Below are positions 1 through 8,410 of a stretch of DNA of 64,000 nucleotides, piece after piece. Below the pieces are notes generated by a model. It saw only the letters and a program-made list of their open reading frames with translations, made no database searches and was not told the origin of the DNA. Source of the DNA: Paraburkholderia sp. Tr-20389 (GTDB lineage: Bacteria; Pseudomonadota; Gammaproteobacteria; Burkholderiales; Burkholderiaceae); the NCBI RefSeq assembly GCF_017104565.1, contig NZ_JAAGPD010000001.1:434001-498000 (forward strand), in the 5' to 3' direction. The translations under genes and the position numbers were made by a program. Position 1 is the first letter of the stretch, and each line of letters opens with the position of its first letter.

Positions 1-373
1 CTATCACGCGGTGGCGATTGCCGTGATCGACGGCGCGGCGGGCGAAAAGCAGTTCAGCGACGCGAAGGTGCGCGACCCGGTCACCGTTGCCTTGCGCGAA
101 AAGGTGAATCCGATCGTCGATTCCGCGATCAAGCCGGAGCAGGTGGATATGACGATCACGCTCAAGGATGGCCGCAAGCTGCACAAGTTCATCCAGCATG
201 CGATCGGCAGCACCGAGGTGCCGATGACGGATCAGCAACTGGAGAAGAAGTTTTCCGATCTCTCCGACGGCATCCTGTCGCCGGAGAGGACCCGCGCGCT
301 GATCGACAAGTGCTGGCATGTCGAACAGTTGCAGAGCGCGGCTGAGATCGCATTGGCGGCACTGCCGCACTAG
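1..373 (+). CDS. MmgE/PrpD family protein, C-terminal fragment (cut by window edge)
   Basis: The reading frame is open from the first bases of the window to the TAG at 371-373, so only the last ~123 residues are present. The visible part (ALREKVNPIVDS, then VPMTDQQLEKKFSDL and a closing helix) is the typical C-terminal part of MmgE/PrpD proteins, the family of 2-methylcitrate dehydratase and cis-aconitate decarboxylase, which dehydrate or isomerise small polycarboxylates in the cytoplasm. The catalytic part lies outside the window, so substrate cannot be judged. It reads toward the LysR gene at 478 with a ~100-bp gap. It may belong to a neighbouring operon and need not be part of the furan cluster. 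Confidence 0.85.
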   Translation, partial: YHAVAIAVIDGAAGEKQFSDAKVRDPVTVALREKVNPIVDSAIKPEQVDMTITLKDGRKLHKFIQHAIGSTEVPMTDQQLEKKFSDLSDGILSPERTRALIDKCWHVEQLQSAAEIALAALPH

Positions 374-477
374 CGCTCGACTGCACCGCCGCCGTTTCGT
401 CGACGAATCGCCGCGACTTCAAGGTCCGCGGCGTTAAACTTGCAGCGTTCCCGTCACTTCGCCTGAGCCGACGCTGC

Positions 478-1392
478 ATGGACCTCAAGCAAATCCAGTA
501 TTTCATCGCCCTGTTCGAGGACGGCTCCGTGACGCGCGCGGCCAAACGGCTGAACATCGTGCAGCCCGCGCTCAGCATGCAGATTGCGAAGCTCGAAGCG
601 GAACTGGGGCAGACGCTGTTCGAGCGCGGTCCGCACGGCATGACACCTACGGATGCCGCCCGTCTGATGTATCGCCTCTACACGCCGATCATGCGCGACA
701 TCGAGCATGCGCGCGTGCAGTTGAGCCGGCAAGACGTGATCGTCACAGGGCGCGTGTCGCTCGGGATGGTGTCGTCGGAAACGGAGAGCGTGCTGGCAGA
801 ATCGCTGGCGAAGTTCAACGCGCTGTTTCCTCAAGTGGAGGTGTCCGTCGCGGACGGCTTCAGCGCGCAATTGATAGACGGCGTCGAAGCGGGACGGCTC
901 GACGCCGCCATCATCAACAAGCCGCGCGGACGGCTCGCGCTCGACATGCAACCGCTGCTCGTCGAAGAGATGGTGTTTGTGACAGGACTCGCGTGCCGCG
1001 TCGAATTGCCCGAAAGCATCGACCTGTCGAATCCGCCCGCTGTCGAACTCGTGCTGCCGACGCGCCGCAACGGCTTGCGTGGCGCGCTCGATGCCGCGCT
1101 GATGGCCGCGAATATCGTCATCAAGCCGACTTTCGAAATCGATCTGCTGAGCACCATCGTGCAGTTCGTCGAGCAGAGCCCCGTCGCGACGATACTGCCG
1201 CGCGTCGTCGTGCAGCGCAAAGTGGACGAAGGCACGTTGCGCGCGCACAGAATCGGCACGCCGCCCATTCTTCGGCACATCGTTCAGGTCTCGCATCCGA
1301 AGCGGCCCATCGGACCTGCTGCGCAAGCACTGATCGATATCATCGCCGAAGAAATCCGCCGCGTCACGAGAAGCGCGGCGGACGAAGCCTGA
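478..1392 (+). CDS. LysR-family transcriptional regulator (HmfR-like, paralogue of the gene at 13929)
   Basis: A 304-residue LysR regulator. The N-terminal winged helix-turn-helix is at about residues 1-60 (TRAAKRLNIVQPALSMQIAKLE), followed by a LysR substrate-binding domain to the end. The first ~75 residues are almost identical to the regulator at 13929-14870, and the two genes flank the furan operon on opposite sides. Two LysR regulators (HmfR1, HmfR2) are known from the Cupriavidus basilensis HMF/furoate clusters, so I infer that this one senses a furan intermediate or its CoA ester. It converges with the MFS gene (stop 1399), leaving only 6 bp between their ends. Confidence 0.9.
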   Translation: MDLKQIQYFIALFEDGSVTRAAKRLNIVQPALSMQIAKLEAELGQTLFERGPHGMTPTDAARLMYRLYTPIMRDIEHARVQLSRQDVIVTGRVSLGMVSSETESVLAESLAKFNALFPQVEVSVADGFSAQLIDGVEAGRLDAAIINKPRGRLALDMQPLLVEEMVFVTGLACRVELPESIDLSNPPAVELVLPTRRNGLRGALDAALMAANIVIKPTFEIDLLSTIVQFVEQSPVATILPRVVVQRKVDEGTLRAHRIGTPPILRHIVQVSHPKRPIGPAAQALIDIIAEEIRRVTRSAADEA

Positions 1393-1398
1393 CAGGCG

Positions 1399-2787
1399 TC
1401 AACCCGTCACTTCGCGTTGCGGCACGGCCGGCTGATCGAGCTTGCCCCGCGTCTCCGGCACGATGAACGCGCCGATCAGGAAGATCACGCTGATCGCGCC
1501 GACGAAGATCGCGAGCATCAACGGCAGTTCGCTCGTTTCCTTCGCGACCAGCGAAACAACGGTCGGCATCATGCCGCCTATCGCAAAGCCGATGTTCCAT
1601 GACAGCCCCGTTCCTGTCGCGCGGATCGCGGTCGGGAAACGCTCGTTGAGGAAAATCAGGATCGGCGCATAACCGGCACTGCCGAGCGCGCTCAGAATGA
1701 CCGCGTAAATGCCGAGCGTGACGATATCGTTCGCGGTCGGCAGCAACAGATAGATCCCAGGCAATGCAACGAGTCGAATCAGCCCGATCCACACGAACGC
1801 ACGCTTGCGGCCGATGAACGTGCTGAGATGCCCCGCCGCCACCGAAGCGATCACGACCGCGATACTGCACAGCATCAGGATCGCAGCAGCCGCGCCGTTA
1901 GGCGTATGGCTCACCACTTTGAGGAACGTCGGCAGATAGCCCGAGGTGAGGTAATAACCGCTGCCGCCGCCGACCGTCAGCAGCAGATTGACGAACAGGA
2001 TCGAACGGAAGTCGCGCGAGAACAACGTGCGCAGCGGCGAGCGCACGATTTCGACGGGCGCGTTGCGATGCTGCGCGGCGGCCTTCGCGGCCTTGTCCGC
2101 CGCGAGCTTGCGCCACAACGGCGACTCTTCGAGGCTGTTGAACACGAAGAGGCCGAGCACCGAACTGATGATCCCCGTGAAGAACATGCAGCGCCAGCCC
2201 CACACTTCGAACTGATGACCCGGAAACAGCGTGGACATCAACAGGTACGTGAGCGACGCGAGCAGCGCGCCCATTCCCGCGCCGCCGCCGCCGATCAGCC
2301 CTGACACGGCGCCGCGATATTTCGGCGCGACGGATTCCGTGCCGATCGTATGCGTCGACGCCACCACGCCGCCGACGAACACACCCTGGACGAGACGCAG
2401 CAGCAGAAAGACGACGGGCGCGGCCAGACCGATCTGATGCACTGTAGGCAGCGCGCCGAACAACGCCGTCGACACACCGACGCCGACCACGGCGATGATC
2501 ATCGCGCCCTTACGCCCGTGACGGTCGGCGTAAGAGCCGAACAGCGCGGAGCCGAGCGGCCGCATCAGCAACGTCACCGCGAACGACGCATAGACCGCCG
2601 CGAGCGACAGCATCGCATGCTCGGATGGGAAGAACAGGCGCCCGACGACAGGCGCAACGTACAACAGCACGAACAGGTCGAACAGATCGAGTGCCCAGCC
2701 GAGACACGAGGCGAACACTGCGCCCATCACCTGCCGCTGGTCGATAGCCGGCACGGCGGCGCTATTTTGCGCTGCTACGGACATCAT
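1399..2787 (-). CDS. MFS transporter, metabolite:H+ symporter type, probable furan-acid uptake (HmfT-like)
   Basis: A 462-residue, 12-helix major facilitator. TM1 has an acidic motif (LDLFDLF, residues 34-40) and the loop 2-3 signature GSYADRHGRKGA is at 84-95, both usual in aromatic-acid/metabolite:H+ symporters. It is the last gene of the minus-strand furan operon, 95 bp after the GMC oxidoreductase. HMF/furoate clusters of Cupriavidus carry similar carriers (HmfT), so furoate, FDCA or HMF import is the inferred role. The ATG at 2787 is followed directly by another at 2784. The latter is better spaced from the AAGGAG at 2792-2797, so the protein may be 461 residues. An inverted repeat sits just upstream of that ribosome site (see 2800-2815). 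Confidence 0.85.
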   Translation of the reverse strand: MMSVAAQNSAAVPAIDQRQVMGAVFASCLGWALDLFDLFVLLYVAPVVGRLFFPSEHAMLSLAAVYASFAVTLLMRPLGSALFGSYADRHGRKGAMIIAVVGVGVSTALFGALPTVHQIGLAAPVVFLLLRLVQGVFVGGVVASTHTIGTESVAPKYRGAVSGLIGGGGAGMGALLASLTYLLMSTLFPGHQFEVWGWRCMFFTGIISSVLGLFVFNSLEESPLWRKLAADKAAKAAAQHRNAPVEIVRSPLRTLFSRDFRSILFVNLLLTVGGGSGYYLTSGYLPTFLKVVSHTPNGAAAAILMLCSIAVVIASVAAGHLSTFIGRKRAFVWIGLIRLVALPGIYLLLPTANDIVTLGIYAVILSALGSAGYAPILIFLNERFPTAIRATGTGLSWNIGFAIGGMMPTVVSLVAKETSELPLMLAIFVGAISVIFLIGAFIVPETRGKLDQPAVPQREVTG

Positions 2788-2799
2788 TCATCTCCTTGA

Positions 2800-2815
2800 A
2801 TGGTCACCGGACCAT
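2800..2815. promoter_or_regulatory. Perfect inverted repeat ATGGTC-N4-GACCAT in the leader of the MFS gene
   Basis: A 6-bp perfect dyad with a 4-bp spacer lies immediately upstream of the ribosome-binding site of the MFS gene, inside the 95-bp gap after the GMC gene. Its position fits an operator or translational control site acting only on the transporter. The binding protein is unknown. Confidence 0.4.
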
Positions 2816-2882
2816 TTCTCTTTTGAATCCGGTGAAAATGGCACCTTGTATCTGCGTGCTCTGGTTGGCGTTAATGAAATGG

Positions 2883-4613
2883 CTATGGCGTCGGAACAAG
2901 CGGCGCGGTTTGCGTCGCGCCTGCCCTGCTCCGTTGCACGACCATCTCGTCGGCGATTTTCTCGGCGATCATGATGGTCGGAATGTTCGTGTTCGCCGAC
3001 GGCAGCCGTGGCATCAGCGAGGCATCGACCACACGCAGACCGCGTGTGCGATGCACGCGGCCTTGCGTATCGGTGACACTGTCCGCGTTGCGCGCGTCGC
3101 CCATGCGGCATGTGCCGCTCGCGTGCCACACGCCGAATACGTTCGCGCGGATGAAGCCGTCGAGTGTCTGCCTGTCTGCGAGCAGCGCGGCCATACGCTG
3201 GCCGCGCGTGAAGAAACGTTCGATCAATGCGCGCCTGAAAGGCGCAGGCGCGTCGAGCAGCACGCCGAGCATCGAAGTCAGTAACGCATTGCCCGGTCCC
3301 ACTCGGCTAAGTGCTTTCACCCGCGCCGAAAACGCGGCGGGGAAGAAATCGCGTTCGTTGCAGCCCAGTCCTGAGGCCTTCACGACTTGCGCGAGCATTC
3401 GGACGCCGACTGCAAGCCGTTCGAGATCGCGCGGATCATCGAGCAGATTGAGTTCGACGCGAGGTGCGACGAACGCATCCGAAGAAACGAGCTGCACCCG
3501 GCCGCGCGAATAAGGCCGGTTGCACCAGAGAAAGAACAAGCCGAGCCGGTTGCCGAGCGCATGCCACGCAGCGCGCGTCGCACTCGACAGGTAAAGATCG
3601 GACACTTCGCTGCCGTCCACGCCGGAACTCACGCGTGCGGCCATCATGCTCGCGCGCCTGCGCGACAACGGCATGCGGAATTGCGGCGCGAGAAAATGGC
3701 AGAACGTAAGCGACGGATGGTCCTGCAAGTTGCGCCCGACGCCTTGCAGATCGACACGGCATTCGATACCGAGCGCATCCAGTTCGTCGCGCGGTCCGAT
3801 GCCGGCACGCAAAAGCATCGCAGGCGACTGCAAAGCGCCCGCGCACAGAATCACTTCGTTCGCGTCGAACTGCACGCGCTCGCCATTGCGCGCGATGGCG
3901 ACCACACCTTGCGCGACCGCACCCTCCATCACCAGACGCTCGACGCGCAGCTCAGCGAAGATGCGCAGATTGCTGCGCTTGCGCGTCGCTTCATCCAGAT
4001 ACGCGGCGGCCGTCGACACGCGCCGGTCGTCGATATTCGAGAATGCGCCCGGAAAGAAGCCGTCTTCGAACTCGGCATTCTGGTCGCGCAGCATCACGAG
4101 GCCTTGCGCGCGCAGCCCTTTTTCGAAGGCGTGACAGAACGGCGGCCAGTCTTCCGGCATGATGCGGCGAATCGGCACCGGGCCATCGCGGCCGTGCAAC
4201 TCGTCTTCCGGAAAATTCACATCGCGCTCGAGCTTGCGAAAGTACGGCAACACATCGCTCCAGCCCCAGCCCGTTGCGCCATTCGCGGCCCACTCGTCGT
4301 AATCGCGCGGCAGGCCGCGATTGGCCGATTGCACGTTGATGCTCGACCCGCCTCCCATCACCTTGCCCTGCTCATAGACGCGCATGGCCGCACCGCGCGT
4401 CGCTTGGGCCTTCAATTCAGGCCAGATGTAGGTGTCGCCACAGAAGACGGGCATCGGATAGCTGTCGAGAATCTCGCCGGGCACGGCGCCCGGCGGCGTA
4501 TCTCTGCCCGCTTCGATCAGCGCGACGCGCAGCGACGGTTCGGCCGACAACCGGTGCGCCAGCACGCACCCTGCCGATCCTCCGCCGACGATCACATAAT
4601 CGAAGCGTTCCAT
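2883..4613 (-). CDS. hmfH: GMC-family FAD oxidoreductase, HMF/furfural oxidoreductase
   Basis: A 576-residue GMC flavoprotein. The dinucleotide motif VIVGGGSAG is at residues 8-15 with the ribose-binding Glu at 34. The GMC signature GGGSSINVQSANRGLP follows, and the C-terminal active-site block WHASGTCRMG lies near residue 495, followed by SANTNIPTIMIAEK. These are the marks of alcohol/aldehyde oxidoreductases of the choline dehydrogenase type. In Cupriavidus basilensis HmfH is a GMC enzyme that oxidises HMF stepwise to 2,5-furandicarboxylate (FDCA) and furfural to furoate. The setting here, between hmfE and a carrier in a full hmf gene set, supports that assignment. ATG at 4613 has GGAG 8 nt upstream. 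Confidence 0.85.
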   Translation of the reverse strand: MERFDYVIVGGGSAGCVLAHRLSAEPSLRVALIEAGRDTPPGAVPGEILDSYPMPVFCGDTYIWPELKAQATRGAAMRVYEQGKVMGGGSSINVQSANRGLPRDYDEWAANGATGWGWSDVLPYFRKLERDVNFPEDELHGRDGPVPIRRIMPEDWPPFCHAFEKGLRAQGLVMLRDQNAEFEDGFFPGAFSNIDDRRVSTAAAYLDEATRKRSNLRIFAELRVERLVMEGAVAQGVVAIARNGERVQFDANEVILCAGALQSPAMLLRAGIGPRDELDALGIECRVDLQGVGRNLQDHPSLTFCHFLAPQFRMPLSRRRASMMAARVSSGVDGSEVSDLYLSSATRAAWHALGNRLGLFFLWCNRPYSRGRVQLVSSDAFVAPRVELNLLDDPRDLERLAVGVRMLAQVVKASGLGCNERDFFPAAFSARVKALSRVGPGNALLTSMLGVLLDAPAPFRRALIERFFTRGQRMAALLADRQTLDGFIRANVFGVWHASGTCRMGDARNADSVTDTQGRVHRTRGLRVVDASLMPRLPSANTNIPTIMIAEKIADEMVVQRSRAGATQTAPLVPTP

Positions 4614-4661
4614 CAAACTGTCTCCAAACCTGAATTGTTTATTTGCCAGCTACTTGCCGGC

Positions 4662-5468
4662 TTATTTGCCGCGGAACACGGGCTTGCGCTTTCCGTGGAA
4701 TGCCTCGACGCCTTCGCGGAAATCTTCCGACGTGCGCAGACGGCTATAGCAATGTCCTTCCAGTTCGATCGCGATCGACAGCGGCGCGTCTTCCGTATCG
4801 TTGAGCAGCTTTTTCGCCGTACGTTGCGCAAGCGGCGAGAACGCGCGCAGTTCATCGACGAGTGCATCCGTCGCGGCTTCGAGTTCGCTGTCCGCGACGC
4901 ACTCGACGGCGATGCCCCATTCGTACGCCTGCTTGCCGGGAATGCGGCGCGAACGCATCACGATGTCTTTCGTTCGGCCAATGCCGACCATCTGCTGCAG
5001 TCGAGCCGAACCGCCCGAGCCCGGAATCTGGCCGAGCTTCTGTTCCGGCAGCGCGTAAAAGGTGGTCTCCGTGGCGATGCGGAAATCGCACGCAAGCGAC
5101 AGTTCGAAACCCACGCCGAAGCAGAAGCCGCGATTCGCGGCGATCACCGGCTTCGAGCAACGCGCGGGCGCCGCGATATTCCATGCGAGCTTCGATACGT
5201 GTTCCGGCGAGGCTTCGAGAAAGCCCTTGATATCGCCGCCGCTCGAAAAATGCTCGCCCTTCGCGCGAATCACGATCACGCGCACGCGTTCGTCTTCGTC
5301 GAGCGCTTCGAACGCGGCGCGCAACTGGTCGCGGGCATGCATCGAGATCACGTTGAACGGTGGACGGTCCAGGATGATGTCGGCGCGCTCGCGCTGTGCG
5401 TCGATGTCGACCGTAAAGCCGTCCAGTTCCTGAAGCAGCGTCTGGCCGCGGTGGGTCAGGTCAGTCAT
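4662..5468 (-). CDS. hmfE: Crotonase-family hydrolase, 2-oxoglutaroyl-CoA hydrolase
   Basis: A 268-residue enoyl-CoA hydratase/isomerase-fold protein. The oxyanion-hole segment FSSGGDIKGF and the core ANRGFCFGVGFELSLACDF are present, followed by ALPEQKLGQIPGSGGSARL with the usual catalytic Glu position. In the furoyl-CoA pathway the hydroxylated lactone intermediate opens to 2-oxoglutaroyl-CoA, which HmfE hydrolyses to 2-oxoglutarate and CoA. The gene sits 5 bp after the furoyl-CoA synthetase and 48 bp before hmfH, with AAGGAG upstream of its ATG. Sequence alone shows only crotonase membership; the hydrolase role rests on synteny. Confidence 0.85.
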   Translation of the reverse strand: MTDLTHRGQTLLQELDGFTVDIDAQRERADIILDRPPFNVISMHARDQLRAAFEALDEDERVRVIVIRAKGEHFSSGGDIKGFLEASPEHVSKLAWNIAAPARCSKPVIAANRGFCFGVGFELSLACDFRIATETTFYALPEQKLGQIPGSGGSARLQQMVGIGRTKDIVMRSRRIPGKQAYEWGIAVECVADSELEAATDALVDELRAFSPLAQRTAKKLLNDTEDAPLSIAIELEGHCYSRLRTSEDFREGVEAFHGKRKPVFRGK

Positions 5469-5473
5469 GGGTG

Positions 5474-7063
5474 TTACTCCTTCGTGATTTCGATGTGTTG
5501 ATGCGGTTGAATCGAGGTTTCGTTGCGTCCGATCGCGGCGCGCTCGTCGCGCTGGTATTCGCCGGACTGGAGCTTGCGGCGCAAAATCTTGCCGACCGGC
5601 GACTTCGGAATGTCATCGACGAATACGTACTCGCGCGGACGCTTGAAGTTGACGAGATCGGATGCGCGGCACCACGCATCGAGCGTGTCGCAATCGACGT
5701 AATCGCTGCGCTTCACGAATGCGACCACGCGTTGCCCCCAGCGCTCATCCTTCACGCCCGCCACCGCCACTTCGTCGACGCACGGATGCAGCGACAGCAC
5801 CGATTCGATATCGACGGGTGAAATGTTTTCGCCCCCGCTGATGATCATGTCGTCGACGCGGCCCGTGACGTAGAGGTCGCCGTCCGCATCGAAGTAGCCG
5901 GTGTCTCCCGTGAAGTACCAGCCGTCGCGCAGCGATTTTTCGTTCGCATCGGGGCGGTTCCAGTAGCCTTCGAACGCTTCGTCGCCGAGCAGATCCGCGA
6001 CGATCTGGCCTTCCTCGTGCACGGCGGCGACGTCATCCGGCGAACGCGCATCGAGCTTCACGACCCGCAGACGCGTGTTGATGCCCGCGCGCCCCGCACT
6101 GCCCGGCTTGCTCGTCGCGTGCTGATCGATGCTGAAGGTGTAGACCTCGGAAGAGCCGTAGTGGTTGACGAACAGGTCAGGTTCGAACGCCGTGGACAGC
6201 CGCTTGAGCAACCCGTCGCTCATTGGCGCGCCCGCAAATCCGAGCTTCGTCACCGACGACGTATCCGTTTGACTGAACGCCGGGTCCGCGAGCAGATCGT
6301 GATAAAGCGTCGGCACGAGATAGAGGCACGTCAGCTTGTACTGCGCGATCGAATGGAGCGCGAGCCGTGCATTCCAGCGCCGCACGCAGACGAACAGGCC
6401 ATCGACGAGCGCCATCGAAAGCAGCGAGCGCACGCCCATCGTGTGATAGAGCGGCATCACGCCGAGCGTGCGCTCGCCGTGGCGATAGAGATTCTGCGCA
6501 ACGTGCGCCAGCGCTGCGGCGCGTTCATGCCGATGACGGCGCGGCACGCCCTTCGCCTTCCCCGTCGTGCCGGACGTGTACAGGATCAGCGAGCAATCTT
6601 CCGCACTGGCTTGCGTCGTCGCCTTGCTGGATGTGGGCGCCAACAGGGCATCGATCGTCGCGGTGCGTCCTGGCGCATCGTCGAGCCCGACGCGCGGAAC
6701 ATTCTGTGCGGCGGGGCTTTGCATCACCGCCTCCGCGCTGACCGGCTCGTAGACGATTGCCTTCACGCCGGCATTCGTCACGCAGTAATCGAGTTCATCG
6801 GGTTTCGCGCGCCAGTTGAGCGGCACCATCACAATGCCGGCGAACTGACAGGCCCAATGCAACGTCGCCATTTCCCAGCGGTTCTGCAGCACCACCAGCA
6901 AGCGGTCGCCGTGCCCGAGACCCAGTTCGTGCAAGCCCTGAGCGGCATTCAAAATGATGCGGTGCCACTCCGCGTAGGTGACGCGGAGTTCGCCATCGAC
7001 TAGTGCAAGCGCATTCGGGCTGCGCTCCACGCTTTGCAGAAACGTGCGGCCGAGATCAAGCAT
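5474..7063 (-). CDS. hmfD: Acyl-CoA synthetase (ANL superfamily), 2-furoyl-CoA synthetase
   Basis: A 529-residue AMP-forming ligase. The P-loop-like A3 motif LYTSGTTGKAKG, the A5 region NHYGSSE, the A7 motif GWYFTGDTG and the C-terminal hinge and lysine region (VTGRVDDMIISGGENISP, then PKSPVGKILRRKL) are all intact, so the enzyme should be active. It would activate 2-furoate to 2-furoyl-CoA with ATP, supplying the substrate of the molybdenum dehydrogenase encoded just upstream. Its start overlaps the end of hmfC by 8 bp and has GGAGG 6 nt before the ATG. The general annotation would be aromatic acid-CoA ligase; the furoate assignment comes from context. Confidence 0.87.
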   Translation of the reverse strand: MLDLGRTFLQSVERSPNALALVDGELRVTYAEWHRIILNAAQGLHELGLGHGDRLLVVLQNRWEMATLHWACQFAGIVMVPLNWRAKPDELDYCVTNAGVKAIVYEPVSAEAVMQSPAAQNVPRVGLDDAPGRTATIDALLAPTSSKATTQASAEDCSLILYTSGTTGKAKGVPRRHRHERAAALAHVAQNLYRHGERTLGVMPLYHTMGVRSLLSMALVDGLFVCVRRWNARLALHSIAQYKLTCLYLVPTLYHDLLADPAFSQTDTSSVTKLGFAGAPMSDGLLKRLSTAFEPDLFVNHYGSSEVYTFSIDQHATSKPGSAGRAGINTRLRVVKLDARSPDDVAAVHEEGQIVADLLGDEAFEGYWNRPDANEKSLRDGWYFTGDTGYFDADGDLYVTGRVDDMIISGGENISPVDIESVLSLHPCVDEVAVAGVKDERWGQRVVAFVKRSDYVDCDTLDAWCRASDLVNFKRPREYVFVDDIPKSPVGKILRRKLQSGEYQRDERAAIGRNETSIQPHQHIEITKE

Positions 7064-7592
7064 GCCCGGCCTCCGTGCTCTCGCACTGCTGATTGCGCCG
7101 CGCCGCGCAGTCGAGCACGGCGGCCACGATCGGCGTATAGCCCGTACAGCGGCAAATGTGCCCGGAAAGCATGTCGCGCACCTGCTCTTCCGTCGGGTCC
7201 GGCACGCGTTGCAGGAAATCCGCGCACGACATCAGAATGCCCGCCGTGCAGAACCCGCACTGCAACGCGTGATGACGGGAGAACGCCTGTTGCAGGTCGC
7301 CGAGCGTCTGCGCGGGCGCCAGCCCTTCGACGGTATCGATGCGGCGTCCCTCAGCCTGCACCGCAAGCGTCAGGCACGAGCGCACCGCGACACCGTCGAG
7401 ATGGACGGTGCACGCGCCGCACACGCCATGCTCGCAGCCGACATGCGTGCCCGTTGCGCCGAGTTCATGGCGCAGGAAATCCGACAACAGTTCGCGGGTT
7501 TCGCAATAGCCGCTGCGTTCGCGGCCATTGAGCGTCAGCGTGACGGCGCACTGCTCGCCGTGCCGCATCACGTAGGGTGGGGTCTTGCTCAC
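7056..7592 (-). CDS. hmfC: Furoyl-CoA dehydrogenase, [2Fe-2S] subunit
   Basis: The small subunit of a xanthine-dehydrogenase-family complex, 178 residues. Cys53, Cys58, Cys61 and Cys73 form the plant-ferredoxin-type cluster site (CEHGVCGAC). Cys112, Cys115, Cys147 and Cys149 (QCGFC, CRC) form the second cluster site. It passes electrons from the molybdenum centre of HmfA to the FAD of HmfB. I chose the GTG at 7592 as start: it overlaps the hmfB stop as GTGA and has a strong GAGGAGG just upstream. An upstream in-frame start at 7616 would add eight residues. Confidence 0.92.
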   Translation of the reverse strand: MSKTPPYVMRHGEQCAVTLTLNGRERSGYCETRELLSDFLRHELGATGTHVGCEHGVCGACTVHLDGVAVRSCLTLAVQAEGRRIDTVEGLAPAQTLGDLQQAFSRHHALQCGFCTAGILMSCADFLQRVPDPTEEQVRDMLSGHICRCTGYTPIVAAVLDCAARRNQQCESTEAGHA

Positions 7593-8410
7593 TTCGCCTC
7601 CTCGATCACACGCCATCCGAGTTCTCGCACCAGATGACGACGGTACTTCGCGCTGATATGCACATCGTCCTGCGCGCCCAGTTTCCAGCTCAAATCATTC
7701 AATGCGCCGCGCAGGTCATCGCCTCGCAGGCGCGGCCACGTCTCGACCTTGGGACGGTCGGCGACACCGCCGACGGCGATCCGGATTGCGCCGTCCGTCA
7801 CGACGGCTGCGCAGGCGACCATGGCGAAATCGCCATGACGTGCCGAACATTCGGTGAAGCCGAAGCGCTCGCCTCGCTGTTTCAGCGGAAAACGCACGGC
7901 TTCGACGATCTCATCGGGCTCGCGCGCCGTCATCAACATGCCTTGAAAGAAGTCTTCCGCAGGCAGCGTGCGCCGTTTCTTCTTCGAACGGAGCGTGATG
8001 TCGCCACCGAGCGCCGTGAGCACCAGCGGGAGTTCCGCGCTCGGGTCGGCGTGCGCGATGGAGCCGCACACGGTGCCACGATTGCGGATCTGAAAGTGCG
8101 AGATATGCGGAAACGCCATCGCGAGCAACGGTACTTCGTCACACAACGTGGACCGCCATTCGACGCTGCCTTGCGTCGCCGCCGCGCTCACGACGAGACG
8201 TCCCGCTTGCGTGTCCGCATGGACCGCATTCAACTCGTCGGTGCGCGAGATGTCGACCAGCACGCGCGGCTGCGCGAGGCGCATGTTCAGCACGGCCATC
8301 AGCGATTGCCCGCCTGCCAGCACGCGAGCGTCTTCGCCTGTTTCCGCGAGCGTGTCGAGTGCGTCTTGCGTCGTGATCGCGCGGATGTAATCGAACGGTG
8401 CGGGCTTCAT
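7589..8410 (-). CDS. hmfB: Furoyl-CoA dehydrogenase, FAD-binding subunit
   Basis: A 273-residue medium subunit of the CoxM/XDH FAD-binding type. The first FAD loop AGGQSLMAVLNMRL begins at residue 32. The second, RGTVCGSIAHADPSAELP, lies in the middle, and a CO-dehydrogenase-flavoprotein C-terminal domain follows. It accepts electrons from HmfC and hands them to an acceptor. The start overlaps the hmfA stop by 4 bp (ATGA) with GGAGG upstream, indicating translational coupling and a fixed subunit ratio. Confidence 0.92.
   Translation of the reverse strand: MKPAPFDYIRAITTQDALDTLAETGEDARVLAGGQSLMAVLNMRLAQPRVLVDISRTDELNAVHADTQAGRLVVSAAATQGSVEWRSTLCDEVPLLAMAFPHISHFQIRNRGTVCGSIAHADPSAELPLVLTALGGDITLRSKKKRRTLPAEDFFQGMLMTAREPDEIVEAVRFPLKQRGERFGFTECSARHGDFAMVACAAVVTDGAIRIAVGGVADRPKVETWPRLRGDDLRGALNDLSWKLGAQDDVHISAKYRRHLVRELGWRVIEEAK

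Noticed and set aside
3387-5501. A 704-codon plus-strand open frame antisense to hmfH and hmfE
   Set aside because: Arg/His/Ala-rich translation with no domain, no ribosome site, and lying opposite two clear enzyme genes; a typical high-GC shadow.
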